From positions 1,488,001-1,552,000 of the forward strand of contig NZ_CP060496.1 in NCBI RefSeq assembly GCF_014400405.1: a stretch of 64,000 bases of DNA. Reading direction: 5' to 3'. Below, in pieces: positions 1-11,100 of the stretch; position 1 is the first letter of the stretch; each line of letters begins with the position of its first letter. The DNA is from Brachybacterium sp. Z12 (GTDB lineage: Bacteria > Actinomycetota > Actinomycetes > Actinomycetales > Dermabacteraceae). The notes under the pieces were generated by a model. It was not told the origin of the DNA and did no database searches. It saw only the letters and a list, made by a program, of their open reading frames with translations. The position numbers and the translations under genes are program-made.

Positions 1-1539
1 CAGTGCGAACTCCCTCTGATCCGCCAGCTCCCTGTGTGCTCTCCGCGCGTAGCGCGAGGTACTGCTCGACCCCGCCCGGCACGTGCCGTACAGCCCCGTC
101 CAGCACCGCGTACTGGGTGTCGGTGACACGCTCCAGCAGATACCGGTCGTGGGAGACCACGATCAGGGGACCGGGCCACGTGTCCAGGAGATCCTCCATC
201 GCCGCGAGCATGTCGGTGTCCATGTCGTTCGTCGGCTCGTCGAGCACCAGCACATTGGGCTCCTCGAGCAACGTGAACAGCAGGTTCAATCGACGCTGCT
301 GGCCGCCGGAGAGGGCCCCCACCTTCACCTTCTGATGCGCGGTGGTGAAGCCCAGACGCTCCAGCAGCTGCCCGGGGAGACTTCGTCCTTACCCGCGCGG
401 AACGTGGTGCGGTAGCGCGCCACCACATCGCTGATGCGGGAATCCAGATGCTCCTCCAGGCCCTCCAGGCGCTGGGACACCTCCCGGACCGTCACGGTCT
501 TGCCGCGCTTGACTCGTCCGGACTGCGGCTCGAGCTTCCCGGTGATCAGAGCGAGCAGCGTCGACTTCCCGGCACCGTTGGGTCCGAGCACGCCGATGCG
601 GTCCGCCGGCCCGATGTGGAGAGTCACGTCGCGCAGCACGGTGAGGTCGCCGTAGCCGGCATCGACGTCGAGAATGTCGAGCACATCGCGACCCAGCCGC
701 GAGGTGGCCAGCTGCGTCAGCTCGACGGTGTTGCGCACCGGCGGCTCCTCAGCGATCAGCTCGGTGGCGGCATCGATGCGGAACTTCGGCTTCGCGGTCC
801 TGGCGGGAGCGCCGCGCCGCAGCCAGGCCAGCTCCTTGCGCATCAGGTTCTGGCGCTTCGACTCGATCGTCGCCGCTTGCCGGTCACGCTCGACCCGCTG
901 CAGCACGTACGCTGCGTAGCCGCCCTCGAAAGGATCGACGACTCCGTCATGGACCTCCCACATCCGGGTACATACAGCGTCGAGGAACCAGCGGTCGTGG
1001 GTGATCACCACGAGCCCGCCATCCTTCGGGCTCCAGCGGCGACGCAGGTGCTCCGCGAGCCAGGCGATGCCCTCGACGTCCAGGTGGTTTGTCGGCTCAT
1101 CCAGCAGCAGCACATCCCAGTCGCCCACCAGCAGCTCCGCGAGATGGACGCGTCGCAGCTGCCCGCCGGAGAGGCCGTCGAGCGGCGCGTCCAGAGAGAT
1201 GCCCTCGAGCAGACCGGCGAGCACGTCGCGGATCCGTGGATCGGAGGCCCACTCGAACTCGGGCCGGTCGCCGAGCACCCGCTGCTGCACAGTGGTGCTC
1301 GCGGTGGCCTCATCCTGCTGGTCCAGCACGCCGACCCGGATCCCGCCACGCACGGTGACCCGGCCCTCATCCGGCTCCCGGGTGCGGGCGAGCAGGTTCA
1401 GGAGCGTGGACTTCCCGTCGCCGTTGCGTCCCACCACCCCGATGCGGTCGCCCTCGTCGATGCCGACGGTGATGTCGTCCAGGAGCACGCGGTCGGGCAG
1501 TGCGACGTGCAGGGACTGGGTGCCTAGCAGATGGGCCAT
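1..1539 (-). CDS. ABC-F family ATPase (3' partial, one frameshift)
   Basis: Soluble protein with two ABC ATPase domains and no membrane segment. ABC-F proteins act on the ribosome as translation factors (EttA/Uup type) or as antibiotic-protection proteins; I cannot tell which here. Domain 1 shows Walker A GRNGDGKST (about residue 37), signature LSGGQ (about 123) and Walker B LLLDEPTNHLD (about 144). After a charged linker, domain 2 has Walker A GPNGAGKST (about 319). The frame breaks at the G/C run at 371-377. The second LSGGQ and Walker B VLVLDEPTND follow in the next frame and run off the window edge. The ATG start has GAGGAA upstream. It is last in a minus-strand TetR-MarR-ABC-F run, so regulation by one of them is plausible. 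Confidence 0.9.
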
Positions 1540-1615
1540 GCGATGAAGTTCCTCAAGGTGCGTGGTGGACGGAACGATGAGCGGCCGCCGGCTGCTGCCG
1601 GTGCGCCGCTGAGCC

Positions 1616-2152
1616 TCACGTAGTGAGCGGGTCGTCCGATTCGAAGGTCAGGAGCAGTGAGCGGAGGGTGTCGGCCAGGGCGGATCGCCCGTCGGGGGCC
1701 AGCGGCTCGAGCAGCTCCTGCTCGGCCTCCAGCAGCCGCTCCATGGCCGCGTCCACGCGGGCGACGCCGTCGGCGCGCAGCCGCACCTCGACCGCGCGGC
1801 CGTCATGGGGGCTGCGGTTCTTGCTCACCAGGCCGCGCGCCACGAGCTTGTCGATCCGCGTGGTCATGGTGCCGCTGGTCACCAGGGTCTCGTGCATGAG
1901 CGCACCGGGGGAGAGGGCGTCCTCGCCGCTGCGGCGGAGCGCGGAGAGCATGTCGAACTCCCAGCCCTCGAGCCCGGCGTCGGTGAAGGCGCTGCGGCGC
2001 GCGACCTCGAGATACCTCGAGAGGCGGGAGATGCGGGAGAACACGGTCAGAGGCGCGACATCGAGGTCGCTGCGCGCCCGACGCCAGCCTGCGACGATGC
2101 GGTCGACCTCGTCGTGGCGCGGTGCGTCGGCATCCTCAGTCGAAAGGGGCAT
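1616..2152 (-). CDS. MarR-family transcriptional regulator
   Basis: A 178-residue winged-helix regulator. The central part reads as a MarR DNA-binding domain: a recognition-helix region near SGTMTTRIDKLVARGLV followed by the wing around SPHDGRAVEV, with helical dimerisation segments at both ends. It lies 76 bases upstream of the ABC-F gene and 21 bases downstream of the TetR gene, all on the minus strand, so the three may be co-transcribed. MarR proteins usually repress a neighbouring gene and release DNA on binding small aromatic ligands. The ABC-F gene is the obvious candidate target, but that is inferred from position only. The frame is intact. Confidence 0.88.
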   Translation of the reverse strand: MPLSTEDADAPRHDEVDRIVAGWRRARSDLDVAPLTVFSRISRLSRYLEVARRSAFTDAGLEGWEFDMLSALRRSGEDALSPGALMHETLVTSGTMTTRIDKLVARGLVSKNRSPHDGRAVEVRLRADGVARVDAAMERLLEAEQELLEPLAPDGRSALADTLRSLLLTFESDDPLTT

Positions 2153-2173
2153 GAGCCGAGTCTAGGTCCCCCG

Positions 2174-2821
2174 TCACTCGCGGGTGCTGCCGCGCAGCGC
2201 GGGCTCCTTCTGCAGGGCGCTGAGCCCGTACCAGGAGAGGTTGATCATGCGCGCGGCGACGATCTCCTTCGAGGGCTCGCGCGTCTCCAGCCACCACTGA
2301 CCGGTGTACGCGACCATCCCCACCAGCATCTGCGCATACAGCGTCGCATCGCGCGCAGGATAGGAGTGGAGCGTGAGCTGGGCGGCCAGGATGTCCTCGA
2401 CCCGCCCGGCGACGTCGGTGAGCAATGAGGAGAAGGTGCCGACGCCATGGCTGACCGGGGAGTCCCGCACCAGGATCCGGAACCCGTCCTCGTTCTCGTC
2501 GATGTAGGAGAGGAAGGACAGCGCCGCCTGCTCCATCAGCACCCGCGGGTGGGCGCGCTGGTTCTGCAGCGAACTCTCCAGCTCTCCCAGCAGCGTCGAG
2601 ACCTCGCGGTCCACGACCACCGCGTACAGCCCCTCCTTGCCACCGAAGTGCTCGTACACGAGCGGTTTGGAGACCTTGGCGCGTGCCGCGATCTCCTCGA
2701 CGGTCGTCATGTCGAAGCCCTTCTCGGCGAACAGGCGCCGCCCCACCGAGACCAGCTGCTCGCGTCGTTCCTTGCCCGTCATGCGGGTCGACCGACCGCG
2801 GGGCGCCCCGTTCTCCACCAT
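2174..2821 (-). CDS. TetR-family transcriptional regulator
   Basis: A 215-residue TetR-type repressor. The N-terminal helix-turn-helix is clear: RREQLVSVGRRLFAEKGFD, then TTVEEIAARAKVSKPLVYEHFGGKEGLY (about residues 19-66). The C-terminal part is helical and variable, as expected for the ligand-binding domain. The assigned ATG gives a 13-residue basic tail; an internal ATG at 2782 (MTGKERR) is an alternative start that keeps the whole domain. It heads the minus-strand run leading into the MarR and ABC-F genes and is divergent from tRNA-Gln. The ligand and targets cannot be read from the sequence. Confidence 0.88.
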   Translation of the reverse strand: MVENGAPRGRSTRMTGKERREQLVSVGRRLFAEKGFDMTTVEEIAARAKVSKPLVYEHFGGKEGLYAVVVDREVSTLLGELESSLQNQRAHPRVLMEQAALSFLSYIDENEDGFRILVRDSPVSHGVGTFSSLLTDVAGRVEDILAAQLTLHSYPARDATLYAQMLVGMVAYTGQWWLETREPSKEIVAARMINLSWYGLSALQKEPALRGSTRE

Positions 2822-3019
2822 GGCCGGAGTCTCCCATACCGGTCACCGAGCGGTCGTCGACGGCAGCGCGATCGCTCGGGCGACAGGCCGTCCATGCGCA
2901 GAGCCGGGAGCGGGCCCGAGGGGCCCGTCTCTGACGGTAGGATCAGGCCGCGCCCGCGGCGCCGCGGCCGGTAACGGACACCCCACCACCGGCCCGACGG
3001 CATGCCCGACCGGACGCGA

Positions 3020-3091
3020 TCCGCCATGGTGTAATCGGCAACACCTCAGATTTTGGTTCTGAAGTTTCAGGTTCGAGTCCTGATGGCGGAA
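3020..3091 (+). tRNA. tRNA-Gln (anticodon TTG)
   Basis: Full cloverleaf. The acceptor stem pairs TCCGCCA (3020-3026) with TGGCGGA (3084-3090). The anticodon stem is TCAGA/TCTGA around loop TTTTGGT, giving anticodon TTG, and the T-loop GTTCGAGTC is canonical. The 3' CCA is not encoded: CGC follows the discriminator base. It sits just upstream of glmU on the same strand. Confidence 0.95.
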
Positions 3092-3152
3092 CGCTCACCG
3101 CCCCTGCGGCGGTGCCGCAGAGCTCACCCGTCGATCCCGAGGAGCCGCTGAC

Positions 3153-4661
3153 GTGGGAATCGCTGAGACCACTGCCCCCGCCGCCGTCATCGTCCTGGCC
3201 GCAGGTGCCGGGACCCGAATGAAGTCCCGGAAGCCGAAGGTGCTTCACGAGATCGGGGAAGGTCCCTGCTCGTGCATGCCGTCACCGCCGCTGAGGGGGC
3301 GAGTCCCGGCGAGCTGGTGGTCGTGCTCCGGCATGAGAGGGAGCGGGTCGCCGAGCATCTGGCCGAACACGCCTCCGAGGTCGCCGTCGCCGATCAGGAC
3401 GAGATCCCTGGCACCGGGCGCGCCGTCCAGTGCGGCCTCGAGCAGGTCACCGCGACCGAGGGCACCGTGCTGGTCACCTACGGTGACGTCCCGCTGCTGG
3501 ACCCTGCCACCCTGCGTGATCTGGTGTCCGCGCATGAGGGGGCCGCGGCTGCGGCCACCGTGCTGAGCGCCCGCGTACCCGATCCCACCGGCTACGGCCG
3601 CATCCTGCGCAGCGAGGACGGATCGGAGGTGCTCGGCATCGTCGAGCACAAGGACGCCGACGAGACGCAGCGCGCGATCGACGAGATCAACTCCGGCATC
3701 TACGCCTTCGACCTGGCCGTGCTGCGCGACGCGCTGGGCCGCATCGGCACCGACAACGCCCAGGGCGAGATGTACCTCACCGATGTGCTCTCGATCGCAC
3801 GCGAGGACGGTCGCTCGGTGCGGGCGGTCGTCACCGATGACGTGATGATGGTCGAGGGAGTCAACGACCGCGTGCAGCTGGCCGAGCTCGGAGCGGAGAT
3901 GAATCGCCGCACCCTGGAGCGTCATATGCGCGCCGGGGTCACCATCGTGGATCCCGCCACCACCTGGATCGACGCCGACGTCGCCATCGCGCAGGATGCC
4001 GTCATCCTCCCGGGCGTGCAGCTCCACGGGGCGACGGACATCGGCGAGGAGGCCGTGATCGGCCCGGACACCACGCTGCGGGACACCGAGGTGGGTGCCG
4101 GGGCCGAGGTGCTTCGATCCCACGCACTGCTCGCGGTGATCGGCGCGAACGCGAACGTCGGGCCCGTTCTCCTACCTGCGCGCCGGGACGGTCCTCGGCG
4201 TGCACGGCAAGATCGGCGGCTTCGTCGAGACCAAGAACGCCGTGATCGCCGACGGCGCGAAGGTGCCGCACCTCAGCTACGTGGGTGACGCCGAGATCGG
4301 TGAGGGCAGCAACATCGGTGCCGGCACGATCTTCGCCAACTACGACGGCGTGAACAAGCACCGCACCGTCGTCGGGAAGCATGTGCGCGTCGGCTCCGAC
4401 AACATCCTGGTGGCCCCCGTCACCATCGGGGACGGTGCCGCGACCGGCGCCGGGACCACGGTCCGCAAGGACGTGCCGCCGGGCGCCCTGGGCGTCAGCG
4501 CGGTCTCGCAGCGGAACGTGGAAGGATGGACCCTGCGACGCCGTGCGGGGACCGCCGCCGGGGATGCGGCACGTGCCGCCCTCGGCACCGAAGAAGGGGC
4601 CGCTGACAGGACGCCTGCAGGAACTGCCGCCGAAGAGCACAAGGAGCACGAGCAGCGATGA
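3153..4661 (+). CDS. glmU: Bifunctional GlcNAc-1-phosphate uridyltransferase / glucosamine-1-phosphate acetyltransferase (two frameshifts)
   Basis: Makes UDP-GlcNAc, the precursor of peptidoglycan and other envelope glycans, in two cytosolic steps. The N-terminal nucleotidyltransferase is marked by [14 protein letters not shown] followed by [10 protein letters not shown]. The C-terminal left-handed beta-helix with hexapeptide repeats carries the acetyltransferase ([13 protein letters not shown] and similar). Start is GTG. The frame breaks twice: at the GGGG run at 3255-3258 (one G too few; correcting gives [13 protein letters not shown]) and at 4160-4165 (one C too many; correcting gives [11 protein letters not shown]). 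After correction the protein is about 502 residues, normal for actinobacterial GlmU. The stop overlaps the prs start (ATGA), and glmU-prs is a common operon. Confidence 0.93.
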
Positions 4662-5637
4662 GCGAAATCGTCACCACTGGGGAGAAGCGTCTGGTCCTCG
4701 CTTCCGGACGGGCCCATCCCGTCCTCGCACAGGAGGTCGCTGCCGAGCTCGGCGTCGAAGTCCTGCCGATGGACGCCTGGGACTTCGCGAACGGGGAGAT
4801 CTACGTGCGGTACGGCGAGTCCGTGCGCGGCACCGACGTCTTCATCCTGCAGTCCCACCCCGCTCCGATCAACACCTGGGTGATGGAGCATCTGATCATG
4901 ATCGACGCGCTCAAGCGCGCGTCGGCCAAGCGGATCACCGCGATCGCGCCGAGCTTCCCTACGCACGTCAGGACAAGAAGCACCGCGGACGCGAGCCGAT
5001 CTCCGCGCGCCTGGTCGCGGATCTCTACGAGACCGCCGGCGCGGATCGCATGATCTCGGTGGATCTGCACGCCCCGCAGGTGCAGGGCTACTTCAACCGT
5101 CCGGTGGACCACCTGATGGCGCTTCCGATCCTCGCGGAGTACATCCAGGAGAAGTACGGCGAAGAGGACATCGCCGTGGTCTCCCCGGATGCCGGTCGCA
5201 TCCGCGTCGCGGAGCAGTGGGCCAAGAAGCTCGGCGGGGTGAACCTCGCCTTCATCCACAAGTCTCGCGACATCAACCGCCCCAATCAGGCCATCGCGAA
5301 GCGTGTGATCGGTGATGTCGAGGGGAAGACCTGCATCCTGGTCGACGACATGATCGACACCGCCGGCACCATCGTGCAGGCGGCCGACGCGCTGCTCGCG
5401 AGCGGTGCGGACTCGGTCGTCATCGCCACGACGCATCCGATCCTCTCCGACCCGGCCACCGAGCGGCTGAAGAACAGCTCCGTGCGCGAGATCGTGTGCA
5501 CCAACACGCTGCCGGTCCCGCCCGAGAAGCAGTTCGATCGGCTCACTCAGCTGTCGATCGCACCCCTGCTGGCCCGGGCGATCCGCGCCGTCTTCGATGA
5601 TGGCTCGGTCACCAGCCTGTTCGACGGCGAGGTCTGA
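4658..5637 (+). CDS. prs: Ribose-phosphate pyrophosphokinase (one frameshift)
   Basis: Transfers pyrophosphate from ATP to ribose-5-phosphate to make PRPP for purine, pyrimidine, histidine, tryptophan and NAD synthesis. Characteristic parts are DVFILQSH, the flexible-loop region [20 protein letters not shown] and the PRPP-binding loop [12 protein letters not shown]. The frame breaks at the CCC run at 4957-4959; one more C restores [13 protein letters not shown]. Corrected length is about 326 residues, usual for the family. It starts inside the glmU stop codon, so the two are translationally coupled. A long perfect inverted repeat follows the stop codon and separates it from the convergent DoxX gene. 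Confidence 0.94.
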
Positions 5638-5674
5638 GCGGAACCCTCGCTCGGCGCCCGCGCGGCGCGGCACT

Positions 5675-5724
5675 GCAGCACTGAGCCCCGCCGTCCCTCG
5701 AGGGATGGCGGGGCTCAGTGCTGT
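5675..5724. terminator. Long inverted repeat, probable bidirectional terminator (prs / DoxX)
   Basis: The arms AGCACTGAGCCCCGCC (5677-5692) and GGCGGGGCTCAGTGCT (5707-5722) are perfectly complementary, extend by one C-G and one G-U pair outward, and the inner CCCTCGAGGG also pairs. It lies between the convergent ends of prs and the DoxX gene. There is no T-tract on either side, as in many actinobacterial terminators. Confidence 0.75.
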
Positions 5725-5739
5725 CGCGGGGCGGTCGGC

Positions 5740-6300
5740 TCAGATCAGGAAGCGGTTGCCCTTGACCAGGCCGTTCCACTGCTTTCCAAGGCCCACGTGG
5801 TCACCTGCGGCGAGTCCCGCCATGGCGATGACGGCGACGGCCATCAGCAGGTGCGTGTCGTAGAGCGGGTTCGAGGCGATCGGGAAGGCGGCGAGGTACA
5901 TCAGGGTGTACATCGCCGCAGCCGACGCCGCCGCCACCCGGGTGCCGATCCCCAGCATCAGCGCTGCGCCGACGCCCAGCAGGCCGAGCATGAACAGCGC
6001 ATCGGTGAGCGGATTGATCGAGAGGAAGAACTCCCAGATGCTGGCGAAGGGGTTGCCGCTCGCGATCGAACCGCCGAGGAAGCCGCTGGTGGGCGAGCCT
6101 CCGTTCAACCACGAGCTCTCGGTGGGGGTGGAGAAGCCGAATCCGAAGGTCTTGTCCAGGAATGCCCACAGGAAGGTGAAGCCGACCATCAGGCGGGCGA
6201 CGCCGAGAACGGTGTAGCCCCAGCCTTTCTTCTCAGCACCGGTGGCGGTGCGGGCGGCCGCGGCGGGGACGGTGGCGGGGATGGCGGTGGTGGCAGTCAC
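5740..6300 (-). CDS. DoxX-like integral membrane protein
   Basis: A protein of about 186 residues with an Ala/Thr-rich N-terminal tail, then four likely transmembrane segments: around LGVARLMVGFTFLWAFLD, LFMLGLLGVGAALMLGIG, AAAMYTLMYLAAFPI and LLMAVAVIAMAGLAAGD. The motif FLWAFLDKTFGFGF and the overall layout match DoxX / DUF417-like membrane proteins; the biochemical role of these is poorly defined (thiosulfate:quinone oxidoreductase subunits and redox-associated proteins occur in the wider family). I take GTG at 6300 as the start; no strong ribosome site precedes it, so the start is uncertain. The gene is monocistronic, convergent with prs and divergent from rplY. Confidence 0.75.
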   Translation of the reverse strand: MTATTAIPATVPAAAARTATGAEKKGWGYTVLGVARLMVGFTFLWAFLDKTFGFGFSTPTESSWLNGGSPTSGFLGGSIASGNPFASIWEFFLSINPLTDALFMLGLLGVGAALMLGIGTRVAAASAAAMYTLMYLAAFPIASNPLYDTHLLMAVAVIAMAGLAAGDHVGLGKQWNGLVKGNRFLI

Positions 6301-6692
6301 GGGAGATGTCTTTCGATGGACGACCTGGGGGTGCGGGTCGTGTGGATGGGACAAGAAAAGAGTAGGTCCGCAGCGGCCGCTCCCGCGGGGACCAAAGTCA
6401 CCAATTCGGGTCTCTGACCTGCAGGGACGTAGGTCCCGCCGGATGCACGCATCGGCGGTCCGCGAGCCAGCCCGGCGGCGGCCGGGTGCGCGTTCGGGTG
6501 CTGGTGCGGCACCCCTCACTCGAGAGCGGTGCGCAGGGCCCGTGCGTGTTAAGGTCACCTGGTCACTTCGGCGAGGGAGCGGGCACATGCCCCTCCGTGA
6601 TCGACGCGGTGCGGAGAACCGGGAGCATCAGGCTCCCTGTGCCCCGTGGCGTCGCTCATCGTCGAGCCACCCCTCCACGAGGAGCACACCCC
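6301..6692. other. Intergenic region between DoxX and rplY
   Basis: About 390 bases between divergent genes with no convincing coding sequence. A possible -10 box TAAGGT at 6550-6555 could serve rplY and would leave a leader of about 130 bases. I see no clear -35 partner and no recognisable riboswitch. Confidence 0.4.
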
Positions 6693-7298
6693 ATGGCTGA
6701 GAAGCTGAACGTCGAACTGCGCGAGGACTTCGGCAAGGGCGCATCCCGCCGCCTGCGCGCCGAGAGCCGCGTCCCCGCCGTCCTGTACGGGCACGGTCAG
6801 GACCCCTTCCACCTCTCGCTGCCCGGGCACGACACCGCCCTGGCGGCCCGTAACTCCAACGCGCTGCTCGAGCTGTCCCTCCCGGACGGCACCAAGCACC
6901 TCGCCCTCATCAAGGAGATCCAGCGTCACCCGCTGAAGCGCTCCCTGAACCACCTCGACCTGATCATCGTCCGCAAGGGCGAGAAGGTCGAGGTCGAGAT
7001 CCCGGTCGTCCTCACCGGTGAGCCCGTCGCCCCGGCCGCGGCCTTCGTCGAGCTGCAGACCCTGACCCTCCTGGTCGATGCGCTCAACGTGCCCGAGCAG
7101 GTCGAGATCGACGTCGAGGGCTCCGAGGACGGCTTCCAGGTCTTCGCCGGCGACGTCACCCTGCCCGAGGACAGCGAGCTGGTCTCCGACGTCGAGCTGA
7201 TCGTCGCCAGCGTCGCCCTGCCGCGCGTGGACGAGAGCGATGACGAGGACGCAGAGTCGGCCGAGGAGTCCGCTGAGGAGTCCACCGAGAACGAGTGA
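6693..7298 (+). CDS. rplY: 50S ribosomal protein L25, long CTC-type
   Basis: A 201-residue L25/general stress protein CTC. The N-terminal 5S-rRNA-binding L25 domain covers about residues 1-95 (GKGASRRLRAESRVPAVLYGHG, then LIKEIQRHPLKRSLNHLDL). The C-terminal TL5-like beta domain follows. The last 22 residues are an acidic Ser/Glu/Asp tail typical of the longer Gram-positive form. A GAGGAG ribosome site precedes the ATG. It lies upstream of pth, a frequent neighbour, with a hairpin between them. The frame is intact. Confidence 0.95.
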   Translation: MAEKLNVELREDFGKGASRRLRAESRVPAVLYGHGQDPFHLSLPGHDTALAARNSNALLELSLPDGTKHLALIKEIQRHPLKRSLNHLDLIIVRKGEKVEVEIPVVLTGEPVAPAAAFVELQTLTLLVDALNVPEQVEIDVEGSEDGFQVFAGDVTLPEDSELVSDVELIVASVALPRVDESDDEDAESAEESAEESTENE

Positions 7299-7313
7299 CC
7301 TCCTCCGGGGTGG

Positions 7314-7338
7314 GTCGGGGCAGTTCCTCTGCCCCGAC
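7314..7338 (+). terminator. Hairpin after rplY
   Basis: Perfect 10-bp stem GTCGGGGCAG / CTGCCCCGAC around a TTCCT loop, 16 bases after the rplY stop codon. No T-tract follows. It probably terminates or attenuates rplY transcription before pth. Confidence 0.6.
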
Positions 7339-7532
7339 TCGCTCCGTTGCTCACACCTCACCCACCGGGGCGTCGCGCTGTGCGCGGCGCCCCGGTACGG
7401 TATTCGGGGTCGTGCGCACCGCCTCCTGCGGTCCCGCCCCGTGCAGAACGGGGCCAGCGGGCAGCGCCGACCGGGACCAGTCCGCGCCGTCCGCAGCACG
7501 AGCGGCGCCGAGGCAGCAGCGAGGAGCAGCCC

Positions 7533-8146
7533 ATGACCGTGAGCGAACGCCGACCCGGGCCGTACCTGGTGGTGGGGCTCGGCAATCCCGGCCCGAAGTA
7601 TGCCGCGACGCGTCACAACATCGGGCAGATGGTCCTGGACCACATCGCGGCCTCCGCCGGGGGCGCTTCGCGACGGCCCGTCGTGCCCAGGCAGTGGTGC
7701 TCGAGGGGCGGCTGGGCCTTCCGGGATCGGATGAGCGCGTGATCCTCGCCAAGCCCACCACCTACATGAACGTCTCCGGCGGACCGGTGAGAGCACTGGC
7801 CGCGTACTACGACATCCCGCCCGAGCGGACCGTCGTGGTCCACGACGAGGTCGACATCCCCTTCGACGCGATCCGGCTCAAGATCGGCGGCGGCGAAGGC
7901 GGCCACAACGGGCTGCGCGACATCACCAAGGCGCTCGGTACCAAGGACTACCTCCGGGTGCGTGCGGGTGTCGGACGCCCCTCAGGCGGCCGCGATACCG
8001 CCGATCACGTGCTCGCACCGTTCTCCGCGACCGAGCGCAAGACCCTTGACCTGCTGATCTCGGACGCGGCCGACGCCGTCGAGGCTGTCATCCTCGAGGG
8101 CCTCACCGCCGCCCAGCAGCGCTTCCACACCCGAGAGGTCCGATGA
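7533..8146 (+). CDS. pth: Peptidyl-tRNA hydrolase (one frameshift)
   Basis: Recycles peptidyl-tRNAs released during translation. The N-terminus [21 protein letters not shown] carries the family motif including the catalytic His (second His of TRHN). [10 protein letters not shown]-type sequence is present as [13 protein letters not shown], and [13 protein letters not shown] is the conserved glycine loop. The frame breaks in the GGGGG run at 7659-7663; one extra G restores [13 protein letters not shown]. Corrected length is about 204 residues. A GAGGAG site precedes the ATG. The stop overlaps the mfd start (ATGA), which is a common pth-mfd arrangement. Confidence 0.93.
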
Positions 8147-11100
8147 CCACGCAGACCGCCGCCCCCGCCCCCACCACTGCGAACCCTCCGCTGCGGACCC
8201 TGCTGGACCAGCTCGCCGCCGGACGCGACCTCAGCGCCGTCCGCGACCTCGTCCTCGAGGGCTCCGAGAGCGGAGAGGGCGGCAGCATCGTCGCCGCCAC
8301 CGGCCTGTTCCCGTTCCTGGTCGCAGATCTCGCGCGCCGCGCCAGCGCCGAGCAGCCCCTGGTCGTGGTCACCGCCACCACCCGCGCCACCGAGGACCTG
8401 CGCGCCGCGCTGACCGCGATGGTGGGCACCGAGCACCTCGCCGAGCTCCCGGCCTGGGAGACCCTCCCGCACGAGCGGCTCTCGCCACGTGCGGACACGG
8501 TCGCCAAGCGCCTGGCGACCCTGCGCCGTATCGCGCACCCCGAGACCGAGACCCCGGTGCACGTGCTGCTGATGCCCGTGCGGTCCCTGCTGCAGCCGAT
8601 CGCGAAGGGCCTGGGCGAGCTGCGGCCGGTGCGTGCCGCGGTGGGGAGACCTACGCGCTCGAAGACATCGAGCGCGACCTCGTGGACGCCGCCTACGTGC
8701 GCGTGGACATGGTGGAGAAGCGCGGTGAGTTCGCCGTCCGCGGCGGCATCCTCGACGTGTTCCCGCCCACCGAGCCGCATCCGGTGCGCGTGGACCTGTT
8801 CGGCGACGAGATCGACGACGTCCGCTACTTCTCCGTCGCCGATCAGCGTTCCCTGGACCCCGCACCCCACGGCCTCGACGCCCCGCCCTGCCGCGAGATC
8901 CTCCTGACGGCGGCAGTGCGCGAACGTGCCCGCGCGCGGGCGGAGGAGCTTCCCGGAGTGCGGGACCTGCTGCTGCGGATCGCCGACGGCATCGCCGCCG
9001 ACGGGATGGAGTCCCTCAGCCCTGTCCTGGTGGATGGGATGGAGCAGGTCGCCGACGTGCTCCCCTCCGGTGCCCGGTTCCTCGTCCTGGACCCCGAGAA
9101 GGCACGGGCCCGAGCCGACGAGCTGGTCGCCACCACCGACGAGTTCCTCGCCGCGGCTGGTCCAGCGCGGCCGCCGGCGGCGGACTGCCGATCGACGTGG
9201 GGGCGGCGAGCTTCGTCCCGCTGTCCGAGGCGAAGGGCCATGCACGCGAGGGTGGCCGTGCCTGGTTCACCCTGGCCGCCTTCGGACTGGACACCGATGT
9301 CGACCTCACCACCTCCTCCACCACCCACCCCGGCTACTCCGGGAAACCCGGTGACGCCGCGAAAGACCTCGAGCGTCGGCGGCTCGAGGGCTGGTCCGTC
9401 ATCTCCACCATGGCGGGGTCCGGCGGTGCCCGCCATGTCGCGGAGAACCTCCGTGCCGAGGGGCTGCCCGCCGTCTACACCCCCGAGCTGGAGGACCCGG
9501 TCATGCCGGGCGAGGCCGTGGTCACCGTCGGCCCGTTCGTCGAGGGTCTGGTCGACGAGCAGCTGCGGCTCGTGCTCACCTCCGAGCGCGACCTCACCGG
9601 CAAGTCCGGGGCGCGCCGCGGCGCGGAGCGCAAGATGCCCTCCCGTCGCCGCAACGTCGTCGACCCCTCCAGCTGCGCCCCGGGGACCACGTGGTCCACG
9701 CGCATCACGGAGTGGGCCGCTTCGTGGAGATGACCAGCCGCACGGTGGGAACCGGCGCCAAGCGCGCCACCCGTGAGTACCTGGTCATCGAATACGCGCC
9801 CTCGAAGAAGGGCCAGCCGGGGACCGGCTGTACGTCCCCAGCGATCAGCTCGATCAGGTCACCAAGTACGTCGGCGGCGAGGATCCGAGCGTCAACCGCA
9901 TGGGCGGCGCCGACTGGGCCAAGACCAAGTCCAAGGCCCGCAAGGCGATCCGCGAGATCGCCGACGAGCTGGTGCGCCTGTACTCCGCGCGCCAGTCCGC
10001 TCCCGGCCATGCCTTCGGCCCTGACACCCCCTGGCAGCGCGAGCTCGAGGACTCCTTCGAGTTCGTCGAGACGCCCGACCAGCTCGTCACCATCGACGAT
10101 GTCAAGAGTGACATGGAGAAGGCGGTGCCGATGGACCGTCTGATCCTCGGCGACGTCGGGCTACGGCAAGACCGAGATCGCGGTGCGCGCCGCGTTCAAG
10201 GCGGTGCAGGACGGCAAGCAGGTCGCGCTGCTCGCCCCGACCACCCTGCTCGCCCAGCAGCACCTGGACACCTTCAACGAGCGCTACACCGGGTTCCCGG
10301 TCACCGTGCGGGGCCTGTCCCGGTTCCAGAACCCAGCGGATTCCAAAGCCACTGTCGAGGGGATCGCCGACGGCAGCGTCGACATCGTCATCGGCACCCA
10401 CCGCCTGCTCACCGGCAACGTGCGCTTCAAGGACCTGGGCCTGCTGATCATCGACGAGGAGCAGCGCTTCGGCGTCGAGCACAAGGAGACGCTCAAGGCG
10501 CTGCGCACCAACGTGGATGTGCTCTCGATGTCCGCCACCCCGATCCCGCGGACGCTGGAGATGGCCGTCACCGGGATCCGCGAGCTGTCCATCCTCGCCA
10601 CCCCGCCCGAGGAGCGCCATCCCGTGCTGACCTACGTCGGCGCCCAGGAGGACAAGCAGGTCACCGCGGCCATCCGCCGTGAGCTCCTGCGCGAGGGCCA
10701 GGTGTTCTACATCCACAACCGGGTCGAGGACATCGACCGGGTCGCCGCTCACCTGCGCGAGCTGGTGCCCGATGCGCGGGTGCAGGTCGCCCACGGCAAG
10801 ATGAACGAGCACCAGCTGGAACGAGTGATCGTCGACTTCTGGGAGCGTGAGTTCGACGTGCTGGTGTGCACCACCATCGTCGAGACCGGGCTGGACATCG
10901 CCAACGCCAACACCCTCATCGTCGAGAACGCCGACAAGTTCGGGCTCTCCCAGCTGCATCAGCTGCGCGGACGCGTGGGCCGCTCGAGCGAGCGCGCCTA
11001 CTCCTACTTCCTCTACAACGCGACGAAGCCGCTCACCGAGCTCGCGCACGATCGCCTGACCACCCTGGCCACCAACACCGACCTCGGTGCCGGCATGAAG

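Noticed and set aside
1616-2821. Antibiotic-resistance island (TetR, MarR, ABC-F)
   Set aside because: Composition matches the rest of the window, there is no mobile element and the ABC-F protein cannot be assigned to a resistance group from sequence alone.
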